Assembly: GCA_944384535.1 (NCBI GenBank)
Contig: CALWTS010000022.1
Location: forward strand, 35,023 to 99,022
Direction of reading: 5' to 3'
DNA from: an uncultured Clostridia bacterium
Lineage (GTDB): Bacteria > Bacillota > Clostridia > Christensenellales > UBA1242
DNA: 64,000 nucleotides
The notes under the pieces are model-generated. The model did not search any database and was not told where the DNA came from. It saw nothing but the letters and a program-made list of their open reading frames with translations. The position numbers and the translations under genes were made by a program. This document shows positions 1-8,959 of this stretch, piece by piece; the stretch's first letter is position 1, and every line of letters begins with the position of its first letter.

Positions 1-794
1 ATAATGATACCAAATTATATTTACAAACAAATGGTGATCAAGTTGATGGAAATGTAAAAATAGCATTAATAGATAATGAACCAATGTATTTAGGGTATTT
101 TGGAGAAGTAGATTTAGGTGATGAGGAATATGTTACATTATCAGGAAGAACTATGTATGAAGACAACTTATTTGATGAAAGTATGAATCCTATCACTGAT
201 TTAACGAACATTGTTTTAAAATTACAAGTGGATCTTGATGGAAGTATAACAGGAGTAGAAAATGCAAAATATGTATTAATTTATATGCAAGCAGATACGT
301 ATTTTTATGTTCCAGTTAGCTTCGTTTTTGCAGAAGAACCACCTTACCCAATGATTTTTGTATTAGACACAAATAATAATGGTGAAGTAGATGAAAATGA
401 TGTAAAGTTAGATTTAAAAATTAATGTTTCTGAAGTTTTGGCAGGAATAGTTGATTTAGGAGATTTTGTGAAAGATTCTAGAGGGGCATTAATAAAACTT
501 ACGAGAGAGCAACTTGGATTGGAAGAAGGTGAAAATACAATAAATGTTATAGTTGTTTGGCAATCTACGTTTAATGATTTGAGATATCAATATACTACAG
601 AAGAATTTACTTATGAAGAGATACCAGAACTAATAGGACCTACTGAAGAAAATCTTACTTCAACATTTACTTTAACTTTTGAGGAACAAACTAGTGGAGA
701 GGTTAGTGCTTCGATCCATGTTTCAGGTGAAGGTTCAAATGCTGAAAATTTAAGAAATAATTTAATAGAAGTAATTTTTGTTTTAGATAAATAA
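1..794 (+). CDS. Secreted-type protein of unknown function, 3' part only
   Basis: The reading frame is open from base 3 at the left edge, so the true start lies outside the window; the methionine at 84 is internal. The visible 263 residues are acidic, rich in beta-prone stretches and Thr/Asn/Tyr, with no membrane segment, as in extracellular proteins. One clear motif is DTNNNGEVDEND (codons 366-401), which fits a calcium-binding EF-hand or dockerin-type loop: D1, N3, N5, G6, V8, D12. A single loop does not prove a dockerin, which normally has two. No other family is recognised. The gene is followed at 60 nt by a separate ORF. A collagen-like surface protein sits at the other end of the window, but no link between the two can be shown. 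Confidence 0.75.
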   Translation, partial: NDTKLYLQTNGDQVDGNVKIALIDNEPMYLGYFGEVDLGDEEYVTLSGRTMYEDNLFDESMNPITDLTNIVLKLQVDLDGSITGVENAKYVLIYMQADTYFYVPVSFVFAEEPPYPMIFVLDTNNNGEVDENDVKLDLKINVSEVLAGIVDLGDFVKDSRGALIKLTREQLGLEEGENTINVIVVWQSTFNDLRYQYTTEEFTYEEIPELIGPTEENLTSTFTLTFEEQTSGEVSASIHVSGEGSNAENLRNNLIEVIFVLDK

Positions 795-853
795 ATTCTT
801 ATTATAATTTTAAATATAAAAATTAAATAATATCGAATAACAGGAAGTTAAGT

Positions 854-1264
854 ATGAAAAAATCGAATAAATATGATATTAATAATTTCGAAAATGTATT
901 GGACTTAAAGCAAAGAAATAAAGTCGAGATTTTTCATCAAAAGAGAACAATGTTTATGATATTAAATAATGATATTTTGTATTTATCTAATAGTAAATTA
1001 AGTCATTACCAATGGGCTCAAGCTTTAAATATATCTTTGGAGATATTTAATTCTTTAACAAGGGGATTTGTTTTAAATAATAAAATTATTTTTTACAAGA
1101 GCAACTTTGAATATGATCAAAAAGTTATTGATGATGCGTATAAATATGCATTTAGAATTATTAGAGATTGCAATTTGGATTTTGCTGATATATTTGCTGG
1201 TGTTAAAGTTGGTAAAATTGGAGATGAATGGCAACCTAATAAAAAATTATTTACAATACATTAG
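854..1264 (+). CDS. Hypothetical protein, 136 residues
   Basis: Start ATG at 854 is preceded by AGGAAG at 6-7 nt spacing, a reasonable ribosome binding site. The product is basic, soluble, without signal peptide or membrane segment, and I do not recognise the family. Mid-protein sequence such as SHYQWAQALNISLEIFNSL looks like a helix-turn-helix or packed helical region, but this is only an impression. The gene lies 60 nt downstream of the truncated gene at the left edge and is closed by an intrinsic terminator at 1272-1306, so the two may form one transcript. An overlapping frame at 1107-1289 is a shadow. Confidence 0.7.
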   Translation: MKKSNKYDINNFENVLDLKQRNKVEIFHQKRTMFMILNNDILYLSNSKLSHYQWAQALNISLEIFNSLTRGFVLNNKIIFYKSNFEYDQKVIDDAYKYAFRIIRDCNLDFADIFAGVKVGKIGDEWQPNKKLFTIH

Positions 1265-1271
1265 AAAAAAC

Positions 1272-1306
1272 AAAAAACAAGAAGAATAATTCTTGTTTTT
1301 TATTTT
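1272..1306 (+). terminator. Intrinsic terminator
   Basis: AAAACAAGAA (1274-1283), a 6-nt loop, then TTCTTGTTTT (1290-1299) followed by a T-rich run. It lies 10 nt after the stop of the gene ending at 1264. Confidence 0.85.
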
Positions 1307-1410
1307 TTTAATTTTAAAAATTTTAAAATATATTATAATTTAAAATAATATAACATTATAATATTAAAATATTTTTGCTATATAAGTAAATTTTAAATTA
1401 TTTTTCAATA

Positions 1411-1440
1411 AAAAATCTAGTGTTTTCCAAAATACACTAG
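1411..1440 (-). terminator. Intrinsic terminator for tRNA-Arg
   Basis: On the minus strand CTAGTGT (1440-1434) pairs with ACACTAG (1423-1417), followed by a T-run (1416-1411). It begins about 25 nt after the 3' end of the tRNA-Arg gene. Confidence 0.75.
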
Positions 1441-1465
1441 AAGTTTTTGAAATAAATAAAATTAG

Positions 1466-1542
1466 TGGTGCGTCCATAGGGATTCGAACCCCAGACCTTC
1501 TGTTCCGTAGACAGACGCTCTATCCAGCTGAGCTATGAACGC
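1466..1542 (-). tRNA. tRNA-Arg (anticodon ACG)
   Basis: On the minus strand the 77-nt sequence folds as a cloverleaf. The acceptor GCGTTCA pairs with TGGACGC (one G-T pair), the discriminator is A and CCA is encoded. The anticodon stem is TCTGT/ACAGA around the loop CTACGGA, giving anticodon ACG. The T-arm carries GGTTCGAATCC. The gap 1265-1801 around it holds only this gene, its terminator and AT-rich DNA. A possible promoter for it is AGACAA (1608-1613) and ATTTTA (1584-1589) on the minus strand, i.e. TTGTCT-18-TAAAAT. Confidence 0.97.
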
Positions 1543-1745
1543 ATTTTAAATAAAATAATAATTCAAATTGAATTGTTTTTACTATTTTACGTTATTATTT
1601 TCAATATAGACAAATGTTAAATATTTTTAAACTTTGCTTGAGTATTATAACATATTTTCTTCAATTTTGCAATATTTTAAAAGTTTTTTATTTAAAACTT
1701 TTAAATTAAAATTATTATCAAATATAAAATTTTGTTTTAATTAAT

Positions 1746-1773
1746 TTGAAAATAAGTATGATAATGATAAAAT
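1746..1773 (+). promoter_or_regulatory. Putative promoter of rnhB
   Basis: TTGAAA (1746-1751), 16 nt, TAAAAT (1768-1773). The rnhB start at 1802 has AAGGG at 1791-1795 as ribosome binding site. Confidence 0.45.
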
Positions 1774-1801
1774 ATATATCAGGAGAAATAAAGGGTAAAA
1801 A

Positions 1802-2389
1802 ATGTTGGATTATGAAAAAAAATTTTCAGATGGTTTAATTGCTGGTATTGATGAAGCCGGAAGAGGACCTTTAGCAGGACCTCTTGTTTGTGCTTGTGTG
1901 ATTATGCCATTAGGTAAAGAATTAATAATTGATGGTGTGAATGATAGTAAAAAATTATCTGTAAAAAAAAGAGAAATGTTATATGAAAAAATAAAAAAAA
2001 CTGCATTATCATATTCAATAATTGAAATTGATGAAAAAGTTATAGATAATATTAATATTTTAAATGCGACAAAATTAGGAATGGAAAAATGCTTAAATAA
2101 TTTAAAAATTCAACCAGACGTAGTTTTAACTGATGCAGTACACATAAATACAGATATTTATCAAGAAAATATTATAAAAGGTGATGCATTGAGTTATAAC
2201 ATAGCGGCAGCATCTATTTTAGCTAAGGTTTATCGTGATAGAAAAATGATAGAGTTAAGTAAAATATATCCACAATATTTTTTTGATAAACATAAGGGGT
2301 ATGGAACTAAATTACATATCGAATGTTTAATCAAATTTGGACCATCAGCAATTCATAGAAAAACATTTATTAAAAATTTTATAAAATAG
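1802..2389 (+). CDS. rnhB: Ribonuclease HII
   Basis: RNase HII cuts the RNA strand of RNA-DNA hybrids and removes single ribonucleotides misincorporated in DNA. The N-terminal signature GIDEAGRGPLAGP (residues 15-27) supplies D17 and E18, and D111 in VLTDAVHI and D146 in AKVYRDRK complete the metal-binding acidic set. The conserved SYNIAAASILAK and KHKGYGT blocks are also present. At 195 residues it is of usual length. The start is fixed by the AAGGG site 6 nt upstream. It lies alone before the large helicase gene, separated by 78 nt with its own promoter for the latter; no terminator is visible between them. Confidence 0.97.
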   Translation: MLDYEKKFSDGLIAGIDEAGRGPLAGPLVCACVIMPLGKELIIDGVNDSKKLSVKKREMLYEKIKKTALSYSIIEIDEKVIDNINILNATKLGMEKCLNNLKIQPDVVLTDAVHINTDIYQENIIKGDALSYNIAAASILAKVYRDRKMIELSKIYPQYFFDKHKGYGTKLHIECLIKFGPSAIHRKTFIKNFIK

Positions 2390-2414
2390 TAATTAAAACC
2401 ATTATAATTTACAC

Positions 2415-2443
2415 TTGATATTATTTATATTTTTTGATAGAAT
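2415..2443 (+). promoter_or_regulatory. Promoter of the helicase-nuclease gene
   Basis: TTGATA (2415-2420), 17 nt, TAGAAT (2438-2443), with TG one base before the -10 (extended -10). The downstream ATG at 2468 has AAAGGGG as ribosome binding site. Confidence 0.7.
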
Positions 2444-2467
2444 ATATATGTTGAAAAAGGGGCAAAA

Positions 2468-5400
2468 ATGAAGTCTATTTATAAGTATTACAAGGAAAGA
2501 TTAATCGAAATCAGTGGAAAAAATAGAAGTTTATATTCAAAGAATCTTAGCAAAAAATATGCCTATGACATTGGGAAAATTATTTCTGATGATAAAAAAG
2601 AGTTTGATGAATTTTATAATTTTTTATGGAAAGGGAAAAGAAATAGTTTTGCTTTAATTCGAAAAGATATAAAAGAAAGATTATTCAAAAATTTTAAACT
2701 TGATGAAAAAATCAAGTCATCTTTTATAGAAACCCAAGATTTATCTTTGGAAGAGAAAAGAAATGAAAATTTAAGGAGAGAACGACTTAAAAGAGAAGAA
2801 ATTAAAAAAACTATTACATCACAGGTTACAAAATTAAAATCTTTAAAAAGAGAAGTGGAAGAATTTGCAAGAGAAACTGGTAGATATGAAATGTTTGTAG
2901 GATATCCTTTTGTTACAGGTTATGTTAATAAAGATTTACAAATAAAAGCACCGCTAATTTTATTTCCAGTTGTCATTAATGTTGAAAATGATTCAACAGT
3001 TTCTATTGAGTTAAAACATGATGAGTTTGTTCAATTTAATAAAGTTTTAATGCTTGCGTATGCAAAGGAACATAGATTAAATTGTGATGGACTAATAATG
3101 GAGTTTGATAATCTAATAGATTATAAATTAAAAAATGTTAATGATGTTATTGACTATCTTTCTGCTTATGGTTTTAGATTTGAGTATGATAAGGGATTTA
3201 ATGATGGTCTAGTTGATTTTGAAAAAATAGATGAGCCTACTTATCGAGATGAGGATTTAAAAATTATCAATTCTTGTGTTATTGGAAGATTTCCTTTAGC
3301 AAATGCTATTTATAATGACTATTCTTTGTTAGAGAAGATGAGATGGTCATCAGATGCAATTGACCAATTATTGGAAAGTAAACCAAGTAAAAAGATAAAA
3401 AAAGTAAGTAACTCTGTATATACTATAAATGATTTAGATTATGCTCAAGAAAGTGCAATTTCAAAATTAAATCAATTTGGGAATATGGTTATTTATGGAC
3501 CTCCCGGAACAGGAAAATCTCAAACTATAGTTAACATAATTTCAGATGCTTTATGTAAAAACAAAAAAGTTTTAGTTGTTTCTCAAAAAAAGGCTGCTTT
3601 AGATGTTGTATTTAATCGTCTAAAAAATTTAAATAGTAAATGTATGTTTATTACTGATGCAGAAAAAAATAAAGTTGAATTTTATGAAAGATGTAATAAA
3701 ATGCATCAAGCGTTAATTGAAAACTATAAACCTGTTGAATCAAGAGAAGGAGAATTTCAACAGGTTGAAGAGAATCTTAACAAAGAAATAGACGAATTGC
3801 AAATAATTTCTGATACACTTTTTACATCAACTCCATTTGGATTAACTTTACAAGAAATGTATACAAATTCTGCAAAAATTGGTAAAAATAGTTTTGACTA
3901 TATTTTATATAAATCATTATTAAAAAACCAAGATATTATGAAAATGGATTATAAAAAACTTTATTCTACTTTAAGAGTGATTAAAGAAAAAAATAAGAGC
4001 AGTTTATATTATAGGTATATTGAATTAAAGAAAAATAATCCATTAATTGATCATATTAAATCTGATGTTGATATACATATAATTAACCAAATGAAGACTT
4101 ATTTAAATAATTTAATTCAAAAAACAATAATCCCTTTTGATACAGCAAAGCATGAACATTCAAGACAACTGATGGTATATATGCTTGAAAATGATATTGA
4201 AGATAATGAAAAACTGAAGCCTTTGATTAAAATGATTTCAAAAATAGATTATCCTAATTTAAATAGTGCTTTAAATTGGTCTAAAGTTTTTTTTCCACTA
4301 TATCCATTCGTAAAATATAAGTTATCAAAGAAAGAGGATGAAATCAAAGAAAAGTTTGAGGGAACTTTAAATGATATTCAAAACTATATTCAAGATTATA
4401 AATTATTGGAAAAAGTGCTAGATAGAAAAGGTTATTTAATGACAGTAGATAATATAATAAATGGCAATACTGTGTTTTTAAAATTGTTATTAAATGCTTT
4501 AAATGATTACGTAGAGATTAGAGATGTAAATATATCTTTACAAGGACTTACTGATGAAGAAAAAGATATTTTAAATTTTGCATATATAAATTCAAATAGT
4601 GCAAGACAATTTAAAGAAATAATAGATAAATTATTGGGAGTTAGAGTATATCATGAAGCTGTGACTTATGAAGAAAAATATAAGGATAAACTTTCAAAAA
4701 TTATTGATTTTGAAAATATTAGAAATCGTATATTATCTTTGAAAGAAGATGAAAAACAAATTTCAAATAGTATTTGTATTGATAAATTTAAAGAAGATTA
4801 TGTGGAACACTTTAATAATGATCCCGAGAATAAAAATTATCTTTATCAAATAACTAAACAACAGGGATTAATGCCAATAAGAAAAATGATGGAATTATAT
4901 AGTGATTATTTACTTAAACTGTTTCCATGTTGGCTATTATCGCCAGAAAGTGTATCTACCATTTTTCCTTTAAAGAAAAATTTATTTGATATTATTCTCT
5001 TTGATGAGGCTAGTCAAGTTTTTATTGAAAATACTTTACCAACAATTTATAGAGGAAAATATATCGTTGTTGCAGGAGACTCAAAACAATTAAGACCTAC
5101 AGCAACATTTATGAAGCGTTATTTAGGAAATGATAATGAAGATGAGTTGGATTTAGCAACAGCTGCTGCATTAGAAGTCGAAAGTTTGTTAGACCTAGCG
5201 ACATCTAGATATAATAGTACAAATCTTACATATCATTATAGAAGTAAAAATGAAGAATTAATAAACTTTTCTAATTATGCTTTTTATGATGGAAAACTGC
5301 AAGTTGCCCCTAATATTTCAAAAAATGTAGGTTGTAAACCAATTGAACGAATAAAAGTAAATGGAAGATGGTTGGGGAGAAAGAATCAAGAAGAAGCAAA

Positions 5401-6283
5401 CGCTATTGTTTCTTTATTAAAAAAATTAATTAAAAACAAAAAGAACAAATCATCAATAGGTATTATAACGTTTAATACTGAGCAAGAATTAGCTATTGAA
5501 GATGCTATTGATGAAGAATGTAAAAAAGATTCTGCCTTTAGAGATGCTTATATTAGAGAACAAAACAGAAAAGATAATGGAGAAGATACATCTATTTTTA
5601 TTAAAAATCTTGAAAATGTTCAAGGTGATGAAAGAGATATAATTATATTTAGTATTGGTTATGCTAGAAATGAATATGGAAAAGTTGTTGCGCATTTTGG
5701 TCCGTTGTCAGTCGAAGGTGGTGAAAATCGTTTAAATGTTGCGATAACAAGAGCAAAGGAAAAGATTTATGTTGTTACTTCTATAGAGCCGGAAGAACTG
5801 TTAGTTGAAGGGACTAAAAACGCTGGTCCAAAAATATTTAAGAGTTATTTAAAATATGTAAGAGCAATCTCTTCTAAAAAGAATAAAGAAGTCTCATTTA
5901 TTTTAGATAGTTTCAAGCCTGCTCTACCTCAATCTAAGGAAGTTATTGTGTTAAATGAATTAGAAAATGATATTAAAAATGAATTAGTAAAATTAGGGTA
6001 TGATGTTGAAACAAATTTGGGAAATACTAATTATAAAATTTCATTGGCTGTATATGATAAAAATGTGGATAGATATTTGCTTGGGATAGAGTGTGATTAT
6101 GCAGCTTATAATAGTAGTGAATCAATTTTAGAAAGAGATGTATATCGAAATAAATTCTTATCTTCTAGAGGTTGGAAGATAATGAGAGTTTGGAGCAGGG
6201 ATTGGTGGTTAAATAAAAATAAAGTTATTTCAAATATTATCAAGGCTATAAATATTAATAAGAAAAAAATAGAAAATGAATAA
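2468..6283 (+). CDS. DUF4011-like SF1 helicase with C-terminal nuclease-like domain
   Basis: The 1271-residue protein has three parts. The N-terminal ~300 residues begin with LIEISGKNRSLY and include APLILFPVV, resembling the DUF4011 region seen before large SF1 helicases. The motor follows: Walker A GPPGTGKS (344-351), DEASQ Walker B (D846, E847), VAGDSKQLRPT, a QGDERD block and NVAITRAK (about 1090-1097). Roughly 490 residues of mostly helical sequence separate Walker A and B, an unusually long insert. The C-terminus has LGIECD (E1208, D1210) and a GWKIMRVWSRDWW block, typical of Vsr/PD-(D/E)XK-type nuclease folds. The domain order matches the anti-phage helicase class called Hhe (DUF4011-helicase-Vsr); that role is inference. 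It has its own promoter and terminator and no obvious partner gene. Alternatively it could be a housekeeping DNA/RNA-repair helicase. Confidence 0.85.
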   Translation: MKSIYKYYKERLIEISGKNRSLYSKNLSKKYAYDIGKIISDDKKEFDEFYNFLWKGKRNSFALIRKDIKERLFKNFKLDEKIKSSFIETQDLSLEEKRNENLRRERLKREEIKKTITSQVTKLKSLKREVEEFARETGRYEMFVGYPFVTGYVNKDLQIKAPLILFPVVINVENDSTVSIELKHDEFVQFNKVLMLAYAKEHRLNCDGLIMEFDNLIDYKLKNVNDVIDYLSAYGFRFEYDKGFNDGLVDFEKIDEPTYRDEDLKIINSCVIGRFPLANAIYNDYSLLEKMRWSSDAIDQLLESKPSKKIKKVSNSVYTINDLDYAQESAISKLNQFGNMVIYGPPGTGKSQTIVNIISDALCKNKKVLVVSQKKAALDVVFNRLKNLNSKCMFITDAEKNKVEFYERCNKMHQALIENYKPVESREGEFQQVEENLNKEIDELQIISDTLFTSTPFGLTLQEMYTNSAKIGKNSFDYILYKSLLKNQDIMKMDYKKLYSTLRVIKEKNKSSLYYRYIELKKNNPLIDHIKSDVDIHIINQMKTYLNNLIQKTIIPFDTAKHEHSRQLMVYMLENDIEDNEKLKPLIKMISKIDYPNLNSALNWSKVFFPLYPFVKYKLSKKEDEIKEKFEGTLNDIQNYIQDYKLLEKVLDRKGYLMTVDNIINGNTVFLKLLLNALNDYVEIRDVNISLQGLTDEEKDILNFAYINSNSARQFKEIIDKLLGVRVYHEAVTYEEKYKDKLSKIIDFENIRNRILSLKEDEKQISNSICIDKFKEDYVEHFNNDPENKNYLYQITKQQGLMPIRKMMELYSDYLLKLFPCWLLSPESVSTIFPLKKNLFDIILFDEASQVFIENTLPTIYRGKYIVVAGDSKQLRPTATFMKRYLGNDNEDELDLATAAALEVESLLDLATSRYNSTNLTYHYRSKNEELINFSNYAFYDGKLQVAPNISKNVGCKPIERIKVNGRWLGRKNQEEANAIVSLLKKLIKNKKNKSSIGIITFNTEQELAIEDAIDEECKKDSAFRDAYIREQNRKDNGEDTSIFIKNLENVQGDERDIIIFSIGYARNEYGKVVAHFGPLSVEGGENRLNVAITRAKEKIYVVTSIEPEELLVEGTKNAGPKIFKSYLKYVRAISSKKNKEVSFILDSFKPALPQSKEVIVLNELENDIKNELVKLGYDVETNLGNTNYKISLAVYDKNVDRYLLGIECDYAAYNSSESILERDVYRNKFLSSRGWKIMRVWSRDWWLNKNKVISNIIKAININKKKIENE

Positions 6284-6316
6284 AAAAGGTTCAAAAAAGA
6301 ATCTTTTTTATTTTTT
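6282..6316 (+). terminator. Intrinsic terminator
   Basis: AAAAAAGGTTC (6282-6292), loop of six A, GAATCTTTTTT (6299-6309) with one G-T pair, then a T-rich run. It overlaps the helicase stop codon. Confidence 0.85.
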
Positions 6317-6381
6317 TTGTAACTTAAAGACTAAAAATTATTATATTATTATTGAGGCCTGTGTTTTACTTAGGAGAAATT

Positions 6382-7161
6382 TTGAATAATACTTTAATAA
6401 CAATAATTGGAATTTTATTTATTTTTGTAATGACATCATTAGGTGGTGCGGTAGTATTCTTATTTAAAAAAGAACTTAGTAAAAATATAAATAGTTTGTT
6501 TTTAGGTTTTGCTTCAGGATTAATGATTGCTGCATCAGTTTGGTCGTTAATAATACCATCAATTAATCAAAGTGAGAATTTAGGGAATTTAAGCTTTATT
6601 CCCGCTATGGTTGGAATATTTTTAGGTTGTTTATTTTTAGTTATAATGGATAATTTTATTCCTTTTTTATTAAGAAAAAAGAATAATAAGGTCGAAAAGT
6701 TAACAAAATCTTCAAAACTATTTTTAGCAGTTACTTTACACAACATACCTGAAGGTTTAGCAGTTGGTTTGGCTTTTGGTAATGCTTTTGTATTGGGTCA
6801 GTCTAGTGCTTTTTATGCAGCGTTGTGGTTGGCTATTGGAATAGGAATACAAAATTTCCCAGAAGGAGCTGCAATTAGTTTACCTATGAAACAAGAATTA
6901 AAAAGTAAAATGAAAGCTTTTTTCTATAGTGTTTTAAGTGGAGTTGTTGAACCTATAATGGCGGTTTTAGGTGTTTTTTTGGCCACTAGTTTATCAAGTA
7001 TTATGCCTTGGTTGTTGGCCTTTAGTGCAGGTGCAATGCTTTTTGTTGTAGCAGAAGAATTGTTGCCAGAATCTAAAATTTCAGTTGAAACAAATATTGG
7101 AACATGGGGATTTATTTTTGGATTTGTTTTGATGATGGTTTTAGATGTTGCTTTAGGATAA
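6382..7161 (+). CDS. ZIP family metal transporter
   Basis: ZIP proteins import divalent metals such as zinc or iron across the membrane. The 259-residue product has about eight hydrophobic segments, and the metal-binding transmembrane motifs are visible: HNIPEG (120-125) and QNFPEG (157-162). I chose the TTG at 6382, preceded by AGGAG (6372-6376) at 5 nt. The frame is open to a TTG at 6352, but nothing resembling a binding site precedes that codon, and the family typically starts close to the first membrane helix, as here. The closest named relatives are the ZupT/GufA type; substrate cannot be read from sequence. No riboswitch or metal-operator is evident upstream. Confidence 0.92.
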   Translation: MNNTLITIIGILFIFVMTSLGGAVVFLFKKELSKNINSLFLGFASGLMIAASVWSLIIPSINQSENLGNLSFIPAMVGIFLGCLFLVIMDNFIPFLLRKKNNKVEKLTKSSKLFLAVTLHNIPEGLAVGLAFGNAFVLGQSSAFYAALWLAIGIGIQNFPEGAAISLPMKQELKSKMKAFFYSVLSGVVEPIMAVLGVFLATSLSSIMPWLLAFSAGAMLFVVAEELLPESKISVETNIGTWGFIFGFVLMMVLDVALG

Positions 7162-7217
7162 TAAATAAAATATGATAATTTAGTTATATTAATATTAAGT
7201 AAGTAAGGAAGGTATTA

Positions 7218-7424
7218 ATGAGTTATTTTAACTATCATGCTAAAGTCAAACGTTTAATTTTAGAAGGGAAAATGCAGGGATATGAATTCAAAGATGAGTA
7301 TAATGGAATAAGACCTGCTTTGGTATTATATTTTAAAGATTCAAAACCAATGCCTATTAGAGATTATAAATGGGAAAATTATGTTGATTTGCTTATGTTG
7401 TGGGATGATAAAAATGAAAAATAA
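7218..7424 (+). CDS. Small conserved-type hypothetical protein, 68 residues
   Basis: ATG at 7218 is preceded by AAGGAAGG. The product is soluble with a compact alternating pattern (ALVLYFKDSKPMPIRDYKW) that looks like a small beta-rich fold. I do not recognise a named family. Its 3' end lies 22 bases before a strong promoter for the next gene, so it is probably a separate short transcript or is read through from the ZIP gene. Confidence 0.7.
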   Translation: MSYFNYHAKVKRLILEGKMQGYEFKDEYNGIRPALVLYFKDSKPMPIRDYKWENYVDLLMLWDDKNEK

Positions 7425-7446
7425 TTTATCTTTAAAAGTCAAAGCG

Positions 7447-7475
7447 TTGACATATTTTTTTTTGAGTAGTATAAT
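7447..7475 (+). promoter_or_regulatory. Consensus promoter
   Basis: Perfect TTGACA (7447-7452), 17 nt, perfect TATAAT (7470-7475). The expected transcript starts near 7482, immediately before AGGAGG (7483-7488) and the ATG at 7494, giving a leader of only about 12 nt. Confidence 0.9.
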
Positions 7476-7493
7476 ACACTATAGGAGGATATT

Positions 7494-7814
7494 ATGGCAA
7501 ATACAAAGAAGACTACAAAATCATCAAGTTCATCATCATCTTCGAAAAGAAGTTCTTGGGGATTAAATAAAGTTTCATTTTGGACAATTGTCGCAGTAAC
7601 TTTCTTATATGCAGTTTCATTAGTTTTGTCTGCAGTTGGCGTTAACTTTAAAGTTGTTAGTGCTTTACAAGGTGTTGCAACGGCCATTATGATTGTCATA
7701 GTTGCTATTTTAGCTTGGCGCTATGTAAGATCAAAGCCAATGGTATGGAAAGTATTGTATGTAATTTGTCTATTAATAGTGATTGCTGGTATTATTATTC
7801 CATTAGTTGTATGA
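7494..7814 (+). CDS. Small membrane protein with Ser/Lys-rich N-terminus
   Basis: The 106-residue product starts with a basic, serine-rich tail (residues 1-22, including a run of eight Ser) and then has three hydrophobic segments (about 28-48, 57-76 and 86-106). The N-terminus is probably cytoplasmic. The gene has the strongest promoter in the window (consensus in both hexamers), an AGGAGG binding site and its own terminator, so it is a highly expressed single-gene unit. No family is recognised. Strong expression of such a small membrane protein suggests a structural or envelope role, which is inference only. Confidence 0.85.
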   Translation: MANTKKTTKSSSSSSSSKRSSWGLNKVSFWTIVAVTFLYAVSLVLSAVGVNFKVVSALQGVATAIMIVIVAILAWRYVRSKPMVWKVLYVICLLIVIAGIIIPLVV

Positions 7815-7815
7815 T

Positions 7816-7845
7816 AAAAAAAATGGCGTTTGCCATTTTTTTTAT
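7816..7845 (+). terminator. Intrinsic terminator
   Basis: AAATGGC (7821-7827), GTTT loop, GCCATTT (7832-7838), flanked by A-run and T-run, directly after the stop at 7814. Confidence 0.92.
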
Positions 7846-7879
7846 ACACAAAAAAAATATGTTATGAATAATTATTAAC

Positions 7880-8917
7880 ATGTTCTCTAAAATTTTGTTA
7901 AGTAAAAATAATTTATTACATAATTTAAGTTTTTTAAAAAAAATAAAAAAAGATAAAAAAATTTGTGTAATGGTTAAAGCAGAGGCTTATGGTCATGGCT
8001 CTGCTGAAATTGTTTCTATATTAAAAGATGAGGTTGAGTATTTTGGCGTTTCTAATCAAAGTGAAGCTGAGAAATTACGAAAAATTATTAATAATGATAT
8101 AATTGTATTTGGTGCGTGTGATGATTATCTTACATGTATTCAACAAAATATATCATTTGCTCTTTTTTCATATAAGCAACTAAAAAAAATTTTAAAACTT
8201 GTTAATAATGAGATTAGTTTAATTCCAAAGATGCACCTTTGTATAAATTCTGGTATGAATAGATATGGTATTAAAACTTTAAACGAGTTTAAGGAAGTTA
8301 TAAATCTTTTAAAAAGAAAAAATCTTCAACTTGAAGGAATTTATACTCATTTTTCATCATTAACAACAGATTTAAATTATACACAAAGGCAAAAAGAAAC
8401 TTTTTATAGATTTCTTTCATATTTACCTAATAATTGGAATACAATTAAACATGTTGGAGGTGGAAGATCTATTTTTACTGACATTAATGCTGATATGTAT
8501 AGAGTAGGCATAGAGTGCTATGGTTATGGAAATGAAGAGCTAAAACCAGTTATGCAAATTTATAGTAAGATTGTTGATGTACAGGAAGTTGCCAAAGGAG
8601 AACATGTTGGATATTTATGCGGTTATACCGCAAAAGAAAATATAAGGATAGCGACAATTCCTTTAGGATATGGTGATGGCTTGCCAAGAAAATTATCAAA
8701 CAAATTAGAAGTTGAGATAAATGGTAAAAAAGCTTTAAATGTTGGTAATATTTGTATGGACGCTTTTATGGTGGATATTAGTAATATTTCTTGCAAAATA
8801 GGAGATAATGTTTTAATTATGAAAGATGCAGTAAAGTTATCTCAAATCATAAATACATCAGAGTATGAAGTTTTAACTAATTTTAATAGATTTCGTGGAG
8901 AAAGAATAATTTATTAA
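7880..8917 (+). CDS. alr: Alanine racemase
   Basis: This PLP enzyme interconverts L- and D-alanine for peptidoglycan. The PLP lysine is K33 in VMVKAEAYGHG, and the second catalytic base is probably Y249 in YLCGYTA. The conserved TIPLGYGDGLPR and VGNICMD blocks follow. At 345 residues it is slightly shorter than typical alr (about 370), mainly at the C-terminus. The ATG at 7880 has no recognisable ribosome binding site; AT-rich DNA precedes it, so initiation may be leaderless or weak. It lies between a terminator and the promoter of the next gene, so it is a single-gene unit. Its presence shows that the organism makes a normal cell wall. Confidence 0.95.
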   Translation: MFSKILLSKNNLLHNLSFLKKIKKDKKICVMVKAEAYGHGSAEIVSILKDEVEYFGVSNQSEAEKLRKIINNDIIVFGACDDYLTCIQQNISFALFSYKQLKKILKLVNNEISLIPKMHLCINSGMNRYGIKTLNEFKEVINLLKRKNLQLEGIYTHFSSLTTDLNYTQRQKETFYRFLSYLPNNWNTIKHVGGGRSIFTDINADMYRVGIECYGYGNEELKPVMQIYSKIVDVQEVAKGEHVGYLCGYTAKENIRIATIPLGYGDGLPRKLSNKLEVEINGKKALNVGNICMDAFMVDISNISCKIGDNVLIMKDAVKLSQIINTSEYEVLTNFNRFRGERIIY

Positions 8918-8923
8918 CAGGTC

Positions 8924-8952
8924 TTTACAAATTATAGATTTTATGTTATAAT
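8924..8952 (+). promoter_or_regulatory. Extended -10 promoter giving a leaderless mRNA
   Basis: TTTACA (8924-8929), 17 nt, TATAAT (8947-8952) with TG one base before it. Only 7 nt separate the -10 from the ATG at 8960, so transcription should start at or within a base of the start codon, and no ribosome binding site is present. Confidence 0.85.
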
Positions 8953-8959
8953 ATAAACT

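Noticed and set aside
1543-1745. Small gene in the gap between tRNA-Arg and rnhB
   Set aside because: No ORF with a binding site on either strand; only AT-rich DNA and possible promoters.
6317-6381. Metal-responsive riboswitch or operator before the ZIP transporter
   Set aside because: The stretch is short, AT-rich and without recognisable aptamer or palindromic operator.
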